Assembly: GCF_001722335.1 (NCBI RefSeq)
Contig: NZ_MIHA01000007.1
Span: forward strand, 1-64,000
DNA: 64,000 nt
Direction of reading: 5' to 3'
DNA from: Mycolicibacterium flavescens
GTDB taxonomy: Bacteria; Actinomycetota; Actinomycetes; Mycobacteriales; Mycobacteriaceae
The stretch's first letter is position 1, and each line of letters begins with the position of its first letter. This document shows positions 43,234-52,757 of this stretch, in pieces. Both the position numbers and the translations under genes were made by a program. The notes below the pieces were generated by a model. That model saw only the letters and a program-made list of their open reading frames with translations. It was not told the DNA's origin and ran no database searches.

Positions 43234-44273
43234 GACTTACCCTTTCCGGCGACCGCTGCGCGGGCGAGCGAGTTCACTACGAACGTCAGGATGAACAGCA
43301 CCAGGCCCGCGGCGATGTAGGCGCCCGCCTTGTACTGGTCGTTGAATTCCGAAGCGGCCGAAGCGATCAGGCTCGCGAACGTGTAGCCGCCGTCGAACAG
43401 CGACCAGCCGAACGCCTGCTGGGTACCGCGCAGGATGATCAGCAGCGCGATGGTCTCACCGAGCGCCCGGCCCAGACCCAGCATGGCGCCGCTGATGTAG
43501 CCCGACATGCCGAACGGCAGCACGGTGGTACGCACCACCTCCCAGCGCGTCGCGCCCAGCGCCAGCGCCGCCTCGATCTGGCCGCGGGGCGTCTGCACGA
43601 ACACCTCTCGGGTGACCGCGGTGATGATCGGCAGGATCATCACCGCCAGCACGATGCCCGCGGTGAAGATGGTTCCGCCGCCGGCGACCGAGGCGGTACC
43701 GGTCTGGAACAGGAACAGCCAGCTCAGATTCTCGTTGAGCCACACCGCGAATGGCTTGATCACCGGGGCCAGCACGTACAGGCCCCACACGCCGTAGATG
43801 ATCGACGGCACCGCGGCGAGCAGGTCCACCATGTAGGCCAGCGGCCCCGAGACCCGCTTGTGGGCGTACTGGGTCAGGTAGATCGCGATCCCGAGCGCCA
43901 CCGGCATGGCGAGCAGCAGCGCGAACACCGACACGAAGACCGTCACCTGGAGCAGGTCCAGGATGCCGAAATGCATGGCCGACGTGTCGGTGGTGACCCA
44001 GTTGCCGCCGTAGAGGAAGAAGTTCTCCTCGTTGCGGGCCAGCGCGGGTATCGCGCGCCACACCAGGAAGAAGCCGATCGCCCCGATCAGGGCGATGACG
44101 AGAATCCCGGCGCCCTCCGAGGCCCAGCGGAAGAGACGATCGCCGATCCGCACCTTCCCACCTTTACCCGGGTCGGTGGAGATCGGGGAGGGTTCCGGAA
44201 AGGGTGTGGCTAACGCCTCACCCGATCCGGCTCCCAGCGGACTTGCGTTCGACACATCAACACTCCGGGTCAT
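43230..44273 (-). CDS. pstC: PstC, phosphate ABC transporter permease
   Basis: 347 residues. A Ser/Pro-rich N-terminal cytoplasmic part of about 45 residues is followed by six TM segments; the EAA loop is [38 protein letters not shown] (about 215-250), then [18 protein letters not shown]. It follows pstS by 48 nt and overlaps pstA by 4 nt. Confidence 0.94.
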   Translation of the reverse strand: MTRSVDVSNASPLGAGSGEALATPFPEPSPISTDPGKGGKVRIGDRLFRWASEGAGILVIALIGAIGFFLVWRAIPALARNEENFFLYGGNWVTTDTSAMHFGILDLLQVTVFVSVFALLLAMPVALGIAIYLTQYAHKRVSGPLAYMVDLLAAVPSIIYGVWGLYVLAPVIKPFAVWLNENLSWLFLFQTGTASVAGGGTIFTAGIVLAVMILPIITAVTREVFVQTPRGQIEAALALGATRWEVVRTTVLPFGMSGYISGAMLGLGRALGETIALLIILRGTQQAFGWSLFDGGYTFASLIASAASEFNDQYKAGAYIAAGLVLFILTFVVNSLARAAVAGKGKS

Positions 44274-44321
44274 CGAAATTTCACCTCATCCTCGTCTCAG
44301 ACGCGCTGATGTGTCGAGTGA

Positions 44322-45449
44322 CTAGGCAGTTGCGGAGATCGCGTCGATGGAACCGAGGAGGCGTTCCTTGAAGCGGTCCGGCAGCGGGACGTACCCGGCC
44401 GTGGACAGTCCGCCCTGGCCGTCGTTGGCGGCCACCGTCAGGAACGACTTGACCGCCTCGGCGGTCTCGGCGTCGTAGCCCTTGGAGCAGACGATCTCGT
44501 AGGTGGCCAGCACCAGCGGGTACGCGCCTTCCTCCTTGGTGGCGTAGAGCGCGTTGAGGTCCAGCACCAGGTCCTCGCCGTCGCCCGCGAACGTGGCCGC
44601 GTCGATCGCCTTACCGGCGGACTCGTCGTTCAGTTCCACCGCGCCGGCGCCGCTGTCGATCTGGGCGAACGGGATGCCCGCCTGCTCGGCGAAGCCCTTC
44701 TCGACGTAGCCGATGGAGCCCGGGGTGGCCTGCACGGCCTGCACGACGCCCGCCGACTTCTGCGCGCCCTCGCCGGCGCCGCCCTGGAACTCGCTTCCGT
44801 CACCCTTGGTCCAGGACTGCGGTGCGGCAGCGGCCAGATACTTCTGGAAGTTGTCGGTGGTACCCGAGGAGTCCGACCGGTAGATCGGGGTGATGTCAGC
44901 GTCGGGCAGGTTGGCGCCGCTGTTGAGGCCGGCGATCGCCGGGTCGTTCCACTTGGTGATCTGGCCCTGGAAAATCTTGGCCAGCAGGTCGGCGTTCAGC
45001 GTCAGGGCGTCGACGCCCTCGACGTTGTAGGCCATGGCGATGGGCCCGAAGACCAGCGGCAGGTGCCAGGCGGGGTTGCCGCCGCAGCGCTCGGCCGCCT
45101 GCGGAACCTGCTCCTCCGACAGCGGGGAATCAGAGCCGGCGAAGTCGACCTGGCCCGCGATGAACTGCTGACGGCCCGCACCCGAACCGGTCGGGTTGTA
45201 GGACAGGTTCTTGCCCTGGCACTGCTGGCCCCAGACCTGGTTGAAAACCGCCACCGCGTTCTGCTGCGCCGACGACCCCTCGGCCGTGAGGGTGTCCTTG
45301 CCGGCGCACTCGGCAGACGCGGAACCGGTGCCGGACGCCTCAGACGTTCCGGTGCCGGCGGCGTTGTTGTCGCTCCCGCACGCGGACAAGGCCAGCGCCG
45401 CGACCGCGGTCACCGAGATGCCGAGCGTCTTACCGAAGTTGAACTTCAC
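44322..45449 (-). CDS. pstS: PstS, phosphate-binding lipoprotein
   Basis: 375 residues. Lipoprotein signal peptide (VKFNFGKTLGISVTAVAALALSACGS; lipobox LSAC), Thr/Ser-rich linker, then a phosphate-binding fold: DTLTAEGSSAQQNAV, YNPTGSGAGRQQFIAGQVDFAGSDSPLSEEQ, PIYRSDSSGTTDNFQKYL and SAGVVQAVQATPGSIGYVEKGFA. The GTG at 45449 is preferred; a GTG at 45458 is 9 nt upstream. First gene of the pst operon, with a Pho box 76 nt upstream of the start. Confidence 0.93.
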   Translation of the reverse strand: MKFNFGKTLGISVTAVAALALSACGSDNNAAGTGTSEASGTGSASAECAGKDTLTAEGSSAQQNAVAVFNQVWGQQCQGKNLSYNPTGSGAGRQQFIAGQVDFAGSDSPLSEEQVPQAAERCGGNPAWHLPLVFGPIAMAYNVEGVDALTLNADLLAKIFQGQITKWNDPAIAGLNSGANLPDADITPIYRSDSSGTTDNFQKYLAAAAPQSWTKGDGSEFQGGAGEGAQKSAGVVQAVQATPGSIGYVEKGFAEQAGIPFAQIDSGAGAVELNDESAGKAIDAATFAGDGEDLVLDLNALYATKEEGAYPLVLATYEIVCSKGYDAETAEAVKSFLTVAANDGQGGLSTAGYVPLPDRFKERLLGSIDAISATA

Positions 45450-45524
45450 GAATCCCACTTTCCATTGACGGCTTTGAACTCTCCGGCAACGTATGCGGCC
45501 GTGGTGGACGAATACCGGACGTCA

Positions 45525-45542
45525 GATGAACGGCCGGTGAAC
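45525..45542 (-). promoter_or_regulatory. RegX3-type Pho box upstream of pstS
   Basis: On the minus strand it reads GTTCACC-GGCC-GTTCATC, two direct heptamers with a 4-nt spacer like the box before phoU. It lies between the mshD stop and the pstS start and should give phosphate-starvation induction of the pst operon. Confidence 0.78.
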
Positions 45543-45572
45543 TCGTACGGCCGGTTCGGCGTGGTTTCCCAG

Positions 45573-47242
<1,670 letters not shown>

Positions 47243-47420
47243 CTGGCCCTCCAACAGCCATAGGGACCTCGCCTGGACAACAGTGTCGGTCGGTGACTTC
47301 CCAGATTCCTGCTCGACATACGGCCGTTACCCGGCCGATGGTTCCATAACGATAGCGCGCTACCTGCTGATTAGCTGAGCCGAACCGATCGAATACACGT
47401 CGGTGGGCCAGAATGGCCGG

Positions 47421-48212
47421 GTGCGCAAGCTGCTGATCGGTGCCTTGGCGGTCGTCGTCACCGTCGTCGTCGGGGCGGTCGGCACCGACTTCGGCGCGGC
47501 GATCTACGCCGAGTACCGCCTGGCCAGAAGCGTGCGCACGGCCGCTGACCTGCACCACGACCCGTCGGTGGCGATCCTCGGGTTCCCGTTCAGCACGCAG
47601 GTCGCCGACCGCCGCTACGACGAGATCGAGATCCGCGCCAACGGCGTCGACCACCCGGTAGTGGGCAAGGTCTCGTTGGAGGCGACGCTGCACGACATCG
47701 GCCTCGACGACGCGTCGTGGCTGATCGGGCCGGATGCCCGGTTGCCCGTCGGCAAGGCCGAGAGCCGCATCATCATCGACTCCACGCACGTCGGCCGGTT
47801 CATGGGCATCCCCGACCTGCTGGTGGAGGCCCCGACACGAGAGAGCAACGACGCCACCGGCGGCACCACCGAGTCCGGGATCTCGAGTAACGAGGGCGTG
47901 GTGTTCACCGGAACCCCCGCGGACTTCGACGAGCGGGTCAGCATCGCGGTCGACCTCGAGGTCACCGGCCCGGAGGAGACGACGCTGGTGATGACGGCCA
48001 CCGGGGTGCTGACCGGCCCCGGCACCGCCGACGAGGAGGTACCCGACGACAAGCTCGACGCGGTGCTGGCCGAGTTCTCCGGCACCATGCCCGGCCAGAA
48101 GCTGCCGTTCGGTCTGCGCCCGACCGCCCAGGGCGCCCGCGGCTCGGACATCATCATCGAAGGCATCGCCGAGGGAGTAACCGCGGCGCTCAGCGAGTTC
48201 AACCAGCCATGA
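47421..48212 (+). CDS. lmeA: LmeA-like envelope protein (DUF2993)
   Basis: 263 residues: N-terminal signal anchor (KLLIGALAVVVTVVVGAVGTDFGAAIYA), then the DUF2993 lipid-binding fold (VAILGFPFSTQVADRRYDEIEIRANGV; LPFGLRPTAQGARGSDIIIEGIAEGVTAAL). The M. smegmatis/M. tuberculosis homologue at this position (Rv0817c) is LmeA, a phosphoinositide-binding factor needed for lipomannan/lipoarabinomannan elongation. GTG 47421 is chosen; GTG 47403 is an alternative. It overlaps the thioredoxin gene by 4 nt. Confidence 0.85.
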   Translation: MRKLLIGALAVVVTVVVGAVGTDFGAAIYAEYRLARSVRTAADLHHDPSVAILGFPFSTQVADRRYDEIEIRANGVDHPVVGKVSLEATLHDIGLDDASWLIGPDARLPVGKAESRIIIDSTHVGRFMGIPDLLVEAPTRESNDATGGTTESGISSNEGVVFTGTPADFDERVSIAVDLEVTGPEETTLVMTATGVLTGPGTADEEVPDDKLDAVLAEFSGTMPGQKLPFGLRPTAQGARGSDIIIEGIAEGVTAALSEFNQP

Positions 48213-48631
48213 GCTCGTCCTGGGTGCTGGTCATCGCGGTGCTCGTCGCCGCGCTGGGGATCGCGTTCGTGGTCGGACGGTTGTTGACGCTGCGGGCCGG
48301 GCTGCTCAAATCCAGCCAGGACGCCGCCGACGTCGACACCAGCGATCTGGGGCTGTCGACGACCGGGCCGACGATCCTGCACTTCACCGCGCAGTGGTGC
48401 GGGCCGTGCGCGGGAGTCCGCCGGGTGGTCGAGCAGGTGTGCGGGGAACTGCCCGAGGTGGCGCATGTCGAGATCGACATCGACGCCAATCCGGAGGCGG
48501 CCCGGCGGCTTTCGGTGCTGTCGCTGCCCACCACGATCGTGTTCGACCGCGGCGGGCGGCCGCGGTTCCGCACCCACGGCGTGCCGAAGGCCGCTGACCT
48601 GCGGTCGGCGGTGGAAGCGCTGTTGGCTTGA
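48209..48631 (+). CDS. thiX: Membrane-anchored thioredoxin-like protein (ThiX)
   Basis: 140 residues: N-terminal TM anchor (SSWVLVIAVLVAALGIAFVVGRLL), then a thioredoxin domain with the CGPC active site in LHFTAQWCGPCAGVRRVVEQ (about 58-77) and a cis-Pro in LSLPTTIVFDRGG. Equivalent to Rv0816c. It lies just upstream of the cysteine-attenuated sulfur operon, so a link to thiol chemistry is likely. Confidence 0.9.
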   Translation: MSSSWVLVIAVLVAALGIAFVVGRLLTLRAGLLKSSQDAADVDTSDLGLSTTGPTILHFTAQWCGPCAGVRRVVEQVCGELPEVAHVEIDIDANPEAARRLSVLSLPTTIVFDRGGRPRFRTHGVPKAADLRSAVEALLA

Positions 48632-48647
48632 TCACCCCGTCGATTGG

Positions 48648-48653
48648 TAGGCT
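48648..48653 (+). promoter_or_regulatory. -10 box of the leaderless polycysteine ORF
   Basis: TAGGCT ends 7 nt before GTG 48661, the spacing expected if transcription starts at the GTG itself. A TTGATC at 48628 could be a -35 element but the 14-nt spacing is short. Confidence 0.6.
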
Positions 48654-48660
48654 GTCCGGC

Positions 48661-48753
48661 GTGTCCGCCCGCCTCGAGCCGATGCTCACCAAGCGCCGCG
48701 CAGTCGATCTGTGCCGCGTTGCGGGTTGTTGCTGTTGTTGTTGTAGCCGCTGA
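48661..48753 (+). CDS. Leaderless polycysteine short ORF, cysteine-responsive attenuator
   Basis: A 30-codon ORF, GTG to TGA, encoding VSARLEPMLTKRRAVDLCRV then AG, six Cys in a row (TGT TGC TGT TGT TGT TGT), S and R. It begins 7 nt after a TAGGCT box, so it should be leaderless. Such leaderless Cys-rich ORFs before this operon are reported in mycobacteria to act as attenuators: when Cys-tRNA is short the ribosome stalls and downstream translation rises. The Cys codons can pair with CAACAG (48831-48836) beside the DUF4395 ribosome site, giving a mechanism to mask it. Confidence 0.88.
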   Translation: MSARLEPMLTKRRAVDLCRVAGCCCCCCSR

Positions 48754-48846
48754 GTAGCCGCGCTTCCTCGCGCCGCGCTCGGAGATCGGATCGAATCAGG
48801 TCCGGCTCTCATTCAGCCCCGACCATGACGCAACAGGAGCACGCCC

Positions 48847-49311
48847 ATGCCGACCAAGCCCCGAACACCTGATCAGGTGGACGTCCGCGGTCCGCGGTTC
48901 GCCGCGTGGGTCACCACCGCGGTGATCGTCGCGACGCTGCTGATCTGGCCGCTTCACCCGGTCGCGTCGGCCGTGCTGCTCGCCGCGCAGGCCGTCGTGT
49001 TCGCCGTCGGCGCGTGGCTGGGTCCGCGCCGGCACCCGTACGGTCTGCTGTTCGCGCGGCTGATCGCACCGCGGCTCGGCCCGGTCACCGACAGAGAGCC
49101 CGCGCCGCCGCTGCGGTTCGCACAGTTCGTCGGCTTCGTCTTCGCCGGGGTCGGGGTGGCCGGGTTCGCGCTCGGCGTCCCCACGCTCGGCCTGATCGCC
49201 GCCGGGCTCGCCCTGGCGGCGGCCTTCCTCAACGCGGCCTTCGGCATCTGCCTGGGCTGTCAGATCTATCCGCTCGTCGCACGAATCAGCAGCACCCCCT
49301 CACCCGTATAG
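48847..49311 (+). CDS. DUF4395 membrane protein
   Basis: 154 residues, about four hydrophobic segments and a C-terminal CLGC motif (NAAFGICLGCQIYPL) typical of DUF4395, probably redox-active or sulfur-handling. AGGAG lies 7 nt before the ATG. First structural gene after the polycysteine ORF; followed after 37 nt by the sulfurtransferase gene. Cysteine-responsive expression and the sulfurtransferase partner suggest a role in sulfur transfer or transport, not proven. Confidence 0.82.
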   Translation: MPTKPRTPDQVDVRGPRFAAWVTTAVIVATLLIWPLHPVASAVLLAAQAVVFAVGAWLGPRRHPYGLLFARLIAPRLGPVTDREPAPPLRFAQFVGFVFAGVGVAGFALGVPTLGLIAAGLALAAAFLNAAFGICLGCQIYPLVARISSTPSPV

Positions 49312-49348
49312 AACTTCGAAACCCGAAGCAATCGAAAGGATTTCCTAA

Positions 49349-50182
49349 ATGGCACGTGCCGATGTCCTGGTCACAGCAGACTGGGCCGAGAGCAATCTCG
49401 ACGCGCCGAACACCGTTTTCGTCGAGGTCGACGAGGACACCAGCGCCTACGACGGCGGCCACATCCCGGGCGCCGTGAAGATCGACTGGAAGACCGACCT
49501 GCAGGACCCGGTCCGCCGCGACTTCGTCGACCAGGAGCAGTTCTCCAAGCTGCTGTCCGAGCGCGGAATCGCCAACGACGACACCGTGATCCTCTACGGC
49601 GGCAACAACAACTGGTTCGCGGCCTACGCGTACTGGTACTTCAAGCTCTACGGCCACGAGAACGTCAAGCTGCTCGACGGCGGCCGCAAGAAGTGGGAGC
49701 TCGACGGTCGCCCGCTGTCGGCCGAGGTGGTCAAGCGCCCGGAGACCAGCTACACCGCCAAGGCGCCCGACAACAGCATCCGCGCATTCCGCGACGAGGT
49801 GATCGAGGCCATCAACACCAAGAACCTCGTCGATGTGCGCTCGCCCGACGAGTTCTCGGGCAAGATCCTGGCGCCCGCGCATCTGCCGCAGGAGCAGAGC
49901 CAGCGACCCGGGCATATCCCCGGCGCCATCAACGTTCCGTGGAGCAAGGCGGCCAACGACGACGGCACGTTCAAGTCCGACGAGGACCTGGCCAAGCTGT
50001 ACGCCGAGGCCGGCCTGGACGGCGAGAAGGAAACGATCGCCTACTGCCGCATCGGCGAGCGCTCGTCGCACACCTGGTTCGTGCTGCAGGAACTCCTCGG
50101 GCACAAGAACGTCAAGAACTACGACGGCAGTTGGACGGAATACGGCTCCCTGGTGGGGGCCCCGATCGAGTTGGGAAGTTGA
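49349..50182 (+). CDS. cysA2: Thiosulfate sulfurtransferase (rhodanese, CysA2/SseA type)
   Basis: 277 residues with two rhodanese domains; the C-terminal active loop is CRIGERS (about 230-236), whose Cys carries the persulfide. It moves sulfur from thiosulfate to thiols. Other motifs: GHIPGAVKIDWKTDLQD (about 37) and RPGHIPGAINVPWSKA. Equivalent to Rv0815c by position. In the same operon as DUF4395 and DUF1416. Confidence 0.92.
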   Translation: MARADVLVTADWAESNLDAPNTVFVEVDEDTSAYDGGHIPGAVKIDWKTDLQDPVRRDFVDQEQFSKLLSERGIANDDTVILYGGNNNWFAAYAYWYFKLYGHENVKLLDGGRKKWELDGRPLSAEVVKRPETSYTAKAPDNSIRAFRDEVIEAINTKNLVDVRSPDEFSGKILAPAHLPQEQSQRPGHIPGAINVPWSKAANDDGTFKSDEDLAKLYAEAGLDGEKETIAYCRIGERSSHTWFVLQELLGHKNVKNYDGSWTEYGSLVGAPIELGS

Positions 50183-50183
50183 T

Positions 50184-50486
50184 ATGTGCTCTGCACCGAA
50201 ACAAGGACTGACGTTGCCCGCCGGCGTCGACCTGGAGAAGGAAACGGTGATCACCGGCCGCGTCGTCGACGGGTCCGGTCAGGCCGTCGGCGGGGCGTTC
50301 GTGCGCCTGCTCGACAGCTCTGACGAGTTCACCGCCGAGGTGGTCGCCTCGGCCACCGGCGACTTCCGGTTCTTCGCCGCCCCGGGCACCTGGACGCTGC
50401 GCGCGCTGTCGAAGCACGGCAACGGCGACGCCGTCGTCGCGCCGTCCGGTGCGGGCATCCACGAGGTCGACGTCAAGGTCGCCTGA
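50184..50486 (+). CDS. sseC2: SseC-like DUF1416 protein
   Basis: 100 residues, starting MCSAPKQG; beta-rich: TVITGRVVDGSGQAVGGAFVRLLDSSDEFTAEVVASATGDFRFFAAPGTWTLRALSK. This is the DUF1416/SseC family (Rv0814c), always next to cysA/sse sulfurtransferases, probably a sulfur-carrier or partner protein. The ATG is 1 nt after the sulfurtransferase stop, so translation is coupled. Confidence 0.9.
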   Translation: MCSAPKQGLTLPAGVDLEKETVITGRVVDGSGQAVGGAFVRLLDSSDEFTAEVVASATGDFRFFAAPGTWTLRALSKHGNGDAVVAPSGAGIHEVDVKVA

Positions 50487-50499
50487 GACCCGTTCGGTT

Positions 50500-50556
50500 C
50501 GAACGTGAGCTTGTGAGCGAGGATCCGCCGAGATCTCGCGCACAGGCTCACGTTCG
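50500..50556. terminator. Long palindrome after the sulfur operon
   Basis: A 22-bp stem with two mismatches (CGAACGTGAGCTTGTGAGCGAG against CTCGCGCACAGGCTCACGTTCG) and a 13-nt loop, 13 nt past the DUF1416 stop. Likely the terminator of the operon and an insulator before the leaderless gene at 50601. Confidence 0.75.
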
Positions 50557-50587
50557 GGGCGATCGCGTCCGGCCCGCGACGGCCGAC

Positions 50588-50593
50588 TAGACT
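50588..50593 (+). promoter_or_regulatory. -10 box of the 32-residue membrane protein gene
   Basis: TAGACT ends 7 nt before GTG 50601, again the leaderless spacing. Confidence 0.55.
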
Positions 50594-50600
50594 CGTGCCC

Positions 50601-50699
50601 GTGGTGCTGTTCTTCGAACTCCTGCTGGTGGTGGCCGTCGTGGTGATTACCTGGTTCGCCCTGTACACGCTGTACCGTCTCGTCACCGACGAGTCGTGA
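50601..50699 (+). CDS. Very small single-pass membrane protein
   Basis: 32 residues: [22 protein letters not shown], a perfect TM helix, then [10 protein letters not shown]. It begins 7 nt after a TAGACT box, so it is probably leaderless, and its TGA overlaps the GTG of the next gene, so the two are translationally coupled. It is too short for many gene finders, but its hydrophobic design, promoter and coupling argue it is real. No function can be assigned. Confidence 0.75.
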   Translation: MVLFFELLLVVAVVVITWFALYTLYRLVTDES

Positions 50700-51325
50700 C
50701 CTCGGGCGACGACGCCGTCGCGGCCGCGGCCGAACGCGCGAAAACGACCGCCGCGCGCAACATTCCGGTGCTCGGGGATCTGCCGGCACCGTCTGACACC
50801 GCGAACCTGCGCGAGGGCGAGAACCTCAACGACGCGCTGCTGGCGCTGCTGCCGCTGGTCGGGGTGTGGCGCGGCGAAGGTGAGGGTCGCGGCGCCGACG
50901 GCGACTACCGGTTCGGCCAGCAGATCGTGGTGTCCCACGACGGCGGCGACTACCTGATCTGGGAGGCCCGCTCGTGGCGGCTCACCGAATCGGGCGACTA
51001 CGACCAGCACGCGCTGCGCGAATCCGGCTTCTGGCGGTTCATCAGCGATCCGGCCGACCCGTCGGAATCCCAAGCCATCGAACTGCTGCTGGCCCACTCG
51101 GCCGGATACATCGAGTTGTTCTACGGCCGCCCCCTCAACCAGTCGTCGTGGGAACTGGTCACCGATGCGCTGGCGCGCAGCAAGTCCGGCACGCTGGTCG
51201 GCGGCGCCAAACGGCTCTACGGGATTGTGGAGGGTGGAGATTTGGCCTACGTCGAGGAGCGCGTCGACCCCGACGGCGGGCTGGTCCCGCACCTGTCCGC
51301 GCGGCTGTCGAGGTATGTCGGCTGA
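50696..51325 (+). CDS. Nitrobindin/FABP-like beta-barrel protein
   Basis: 209 residues, equivalent to Rv0813c, whose fold is a fatty-acid-binding-protein-like beta-barrel related to haem-binding nitrobindin. Motifs: [16 protein letters not shown] (about 50-66), [34 protein letters not shown] and [25 protein letters not shown] role in peroxynitrite or lipid handling is possible. The start overlaps the small membrane protein gene; its stop overlaps the next start. Confidence 0.85.
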   Translation: MTSGDDAVAAAAERAKTTAARNIPVLGDLPAPSDTANLREGENLNDALLALLPLVGVWRGEGEGRGADGDYRFGQQIVVSHDGGDYLIWEARSWRLTESGDYDQHALRESGFWRFISDPADPSESQAIELLLAHSAGYIELFYGRPLNQSSWELVTDALARSKSGTLVGGAKRLYGIVEGGDLAYVEERVDPDGGLVPHLSARLSRYVG

Positions 51326-51597
51326 TGCGCGCGCTGTGGCTCGCCGCGGGGTTCGCCGCGGCCGCGATCACCGCCGGTTGCTCGTCTGAGCCGCCGGCCT
51401 CGGATCCGCCGTCCGAGCGGCAGAGCACCACCACCACTGAGGCGCCCGCCGGGCACGGCTCGCTGGCACAGTGTCTGAGCGAGCACGGGGTGCCCGCGGC
51501 GCCCGGGCCGGCCGGACCTCCGCCGGGCGTCGACCCCGGTAAGTGGGACAGCGCGATGCAGGCCTGCGCCTCGTACGCGCCCGGGCCCGCGGGTTAA
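51325..51597 (+). CDS. Small putative lipoprotein
   Basis: 90 residues: signal peptide [21 protein letters not shown] with an ITAGC lipobox, Ser/Thr/Pro-rich linker, then a short domain with two cysteines (LAQCLSEHGVP and MQACASYAPG) and Pro/Gly-rich turns. The ATG overlaps the upstream stop by 1 nt (TGATG). It converges on the solute-binding protein gene, sharing TTAA (51594-51597) as both stops. Function unknown. Confidence 0.7.
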   Translation: MRALWLAAGFAAAAITAGCSSEPPASDPPSERQSTTTTEAPAGHGSLAQCLSEHGVPAAPGPAGPPPGVDPGKWDSAMQACASYAPGPAG

Positions 51598-52439
51598 GCC
51601 AGCACCGGCGCGCGGCCGGCATCGGCCAGCCACGTCGTCTGCAGCCGCGCCAGCGTGCCATCGGCCCTGAGCGCCTCGACGATCGACGACACGCACGGCG
51701 TCAACGGACTGTCCTTGGCGAGCACCAGCCCGAACTGCTCTTCGGTGTCCGGTGCCGCCGGCAGTTGGCCCACCATCACCCCGTCGCGCAGTTCCCCGGC
51801 GACCGAGAACGCGGTCGGCAGGTCGGCCACCAGCGCGTCGATCTCGCCGCTGCCCAGCGCGAGTTTCGCGTCGCCGTTGGTGTTGTAGCTCGCGACCGGA
51901 ATGTCACCGTCGACCGCGACGGCCGCGGTGTGGCTGGTCGTGCCGACCTGCGCGCCCAGCCGCAGCCCCTTGAGGTCGGCGAGGCTACGCGCCTGCGCTG
52001 CCGGTGAGGACCGGACGGTCACCACGGCCTGGTTGACGTCGAAGTAGGGGGCCGAGAAATCCACGGCGGCCTTGCGCTGATCGGTGATCGACACCTGAGA
52101 CAGGCTGGCGTCGAACATCTTCGGGCCGGCCACGATCGCCTCGCTGAACGGCAGCCGGACCCATCTGACGTCCTCGGCGGCGTAGCCGAGCCGGTCGGCG
52201 ACCGCATACGCCACCGCCGCTTCGAACCCTTCACCGTTGTCCGGGTTGTCCCCGATGAACCACGGCGGGTAGACGGGCTGGTCGGTGCCGAACGTGAACA
52301 CGCCGTCGTAGAGGGTGGCCAGCTTGTCCCGATGACAGTCCTTCGGTCGCGGCGCGGTGTACGGCGCGGCGGCCGGTGCGCACGCGTTCACCGCCATCAG
52401 GGCGGCCAGCAGCGTGCCGACCATCCGCCCGGTGCGCAT
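51594..52439 (-). CDS. Amino-acid-type ABC transporter solute-binding lipoprotein
   Basis: 281 residues: lipoprotein signal (VGTLLAALMAVNACAP, lipobox VNAC), then a type II periplasmic-binding fold: GVFTFGTDQPVYPPWFIGDNPDNGEGFEAAVAYAVADRLGY, FSEAIVAGPKMFDASLSQVSITDQRKAAVDFSAPYFD and LKGLRLGAQVGTTSHTA. This pattern binds polar amino acids. No permease or ATPase gene is adjacent, so it is an orphan component. ATG 52439 is favoured over an open upstream extension. Confidence 0.85.
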   Translation of the reverse strand: MRTGRMVGTLLAALMAVNACAPAAAPYTAPRPKDCHRDKLATLYDGVFTFGTDQPVYPPWFIGDNPDNGEGFEAAVAYAVADRLGYAAEDVRWVRLPFSEAIVAGPKMFDASLSQVSITDQRKAAVDFSAPYFDVNQAVVTVRSSPAAQARSLADLKGLRLGAQVGTTSHTAAVAVDGDIPVASYNTNGDAKLALGSGEIDALVADLPTAFSVAGELRDGVMVGQLPAAPDTEEQFGLVLAKDSPLTPCVSSIVEALRADGTLARLQTTWLADAGRAPVLA

Positions 52440-52757
52440 GGCCGCATCATCGCCCCACGCGGCACGTCGACGCCAGAGTTGCAACGCAACGGTTTGCTAC
52501 CGATTCGGCACGCAGACATGGAACGGCCCCCGAGCCGTGTGTTCCTGGCGGACAAAACCGGGGGCTCGGGGGCCGGGTGACTGCGGGGAATTCGCCAGCG
52601 CGCACAGGCGCGAAGAGCTCTGCGGCTCGTTCCCCTGGCGCTGCTAGCTCGCAGCCACCTCACAAGTCCATAAGTCACTCAAAATCTCGGACCACCTCCT
52701 CTCCTGTGTACGAGCGACGGTACCCGCGCCCGCAGGAGGCGACAACCAGTTTAGCGC
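52440..52757 (-). other. 318-nt intergenic stretch with possible structured RNA
   Basis: No protein gene seen. On the minus strand a TACCGT -10-like box (52722-52727) is followed by a purine-rich AGGAGAGGAGGTGG (52692-52705), a 3-codon mini-ORF ATG GAC TTG TGA (52660-52671) and a GCTGC/GCAGC hairpin. At 52525-52574 a GGCCCCCGAG/CTCGGGGGCC stem could end the transcript. A short RNA of roughly 190 nt upstream of the solute-binding gene is possible. Confidence 0.4.
52525..52574 (-). terminator. GC-rich hairpin (10-bp stem, long loop)
   Basis: GGCCCCCGAG and CTCGGGGGCC flank 30 nt that can fold further. It could terminate the class IV aminotransferase transcript or a small RNA, or be a leader element of the solute-binding gene 86 nt downstream. 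Confidence 0.5.

Noticed and set aside
52518..52580. A 20-residue plus-strand ORF (MERPPSRVFLADKTGG...)
   Set aside because: No ribosome site or promoter, and it lies over the GC-rich hairpin, which explains its composition better.
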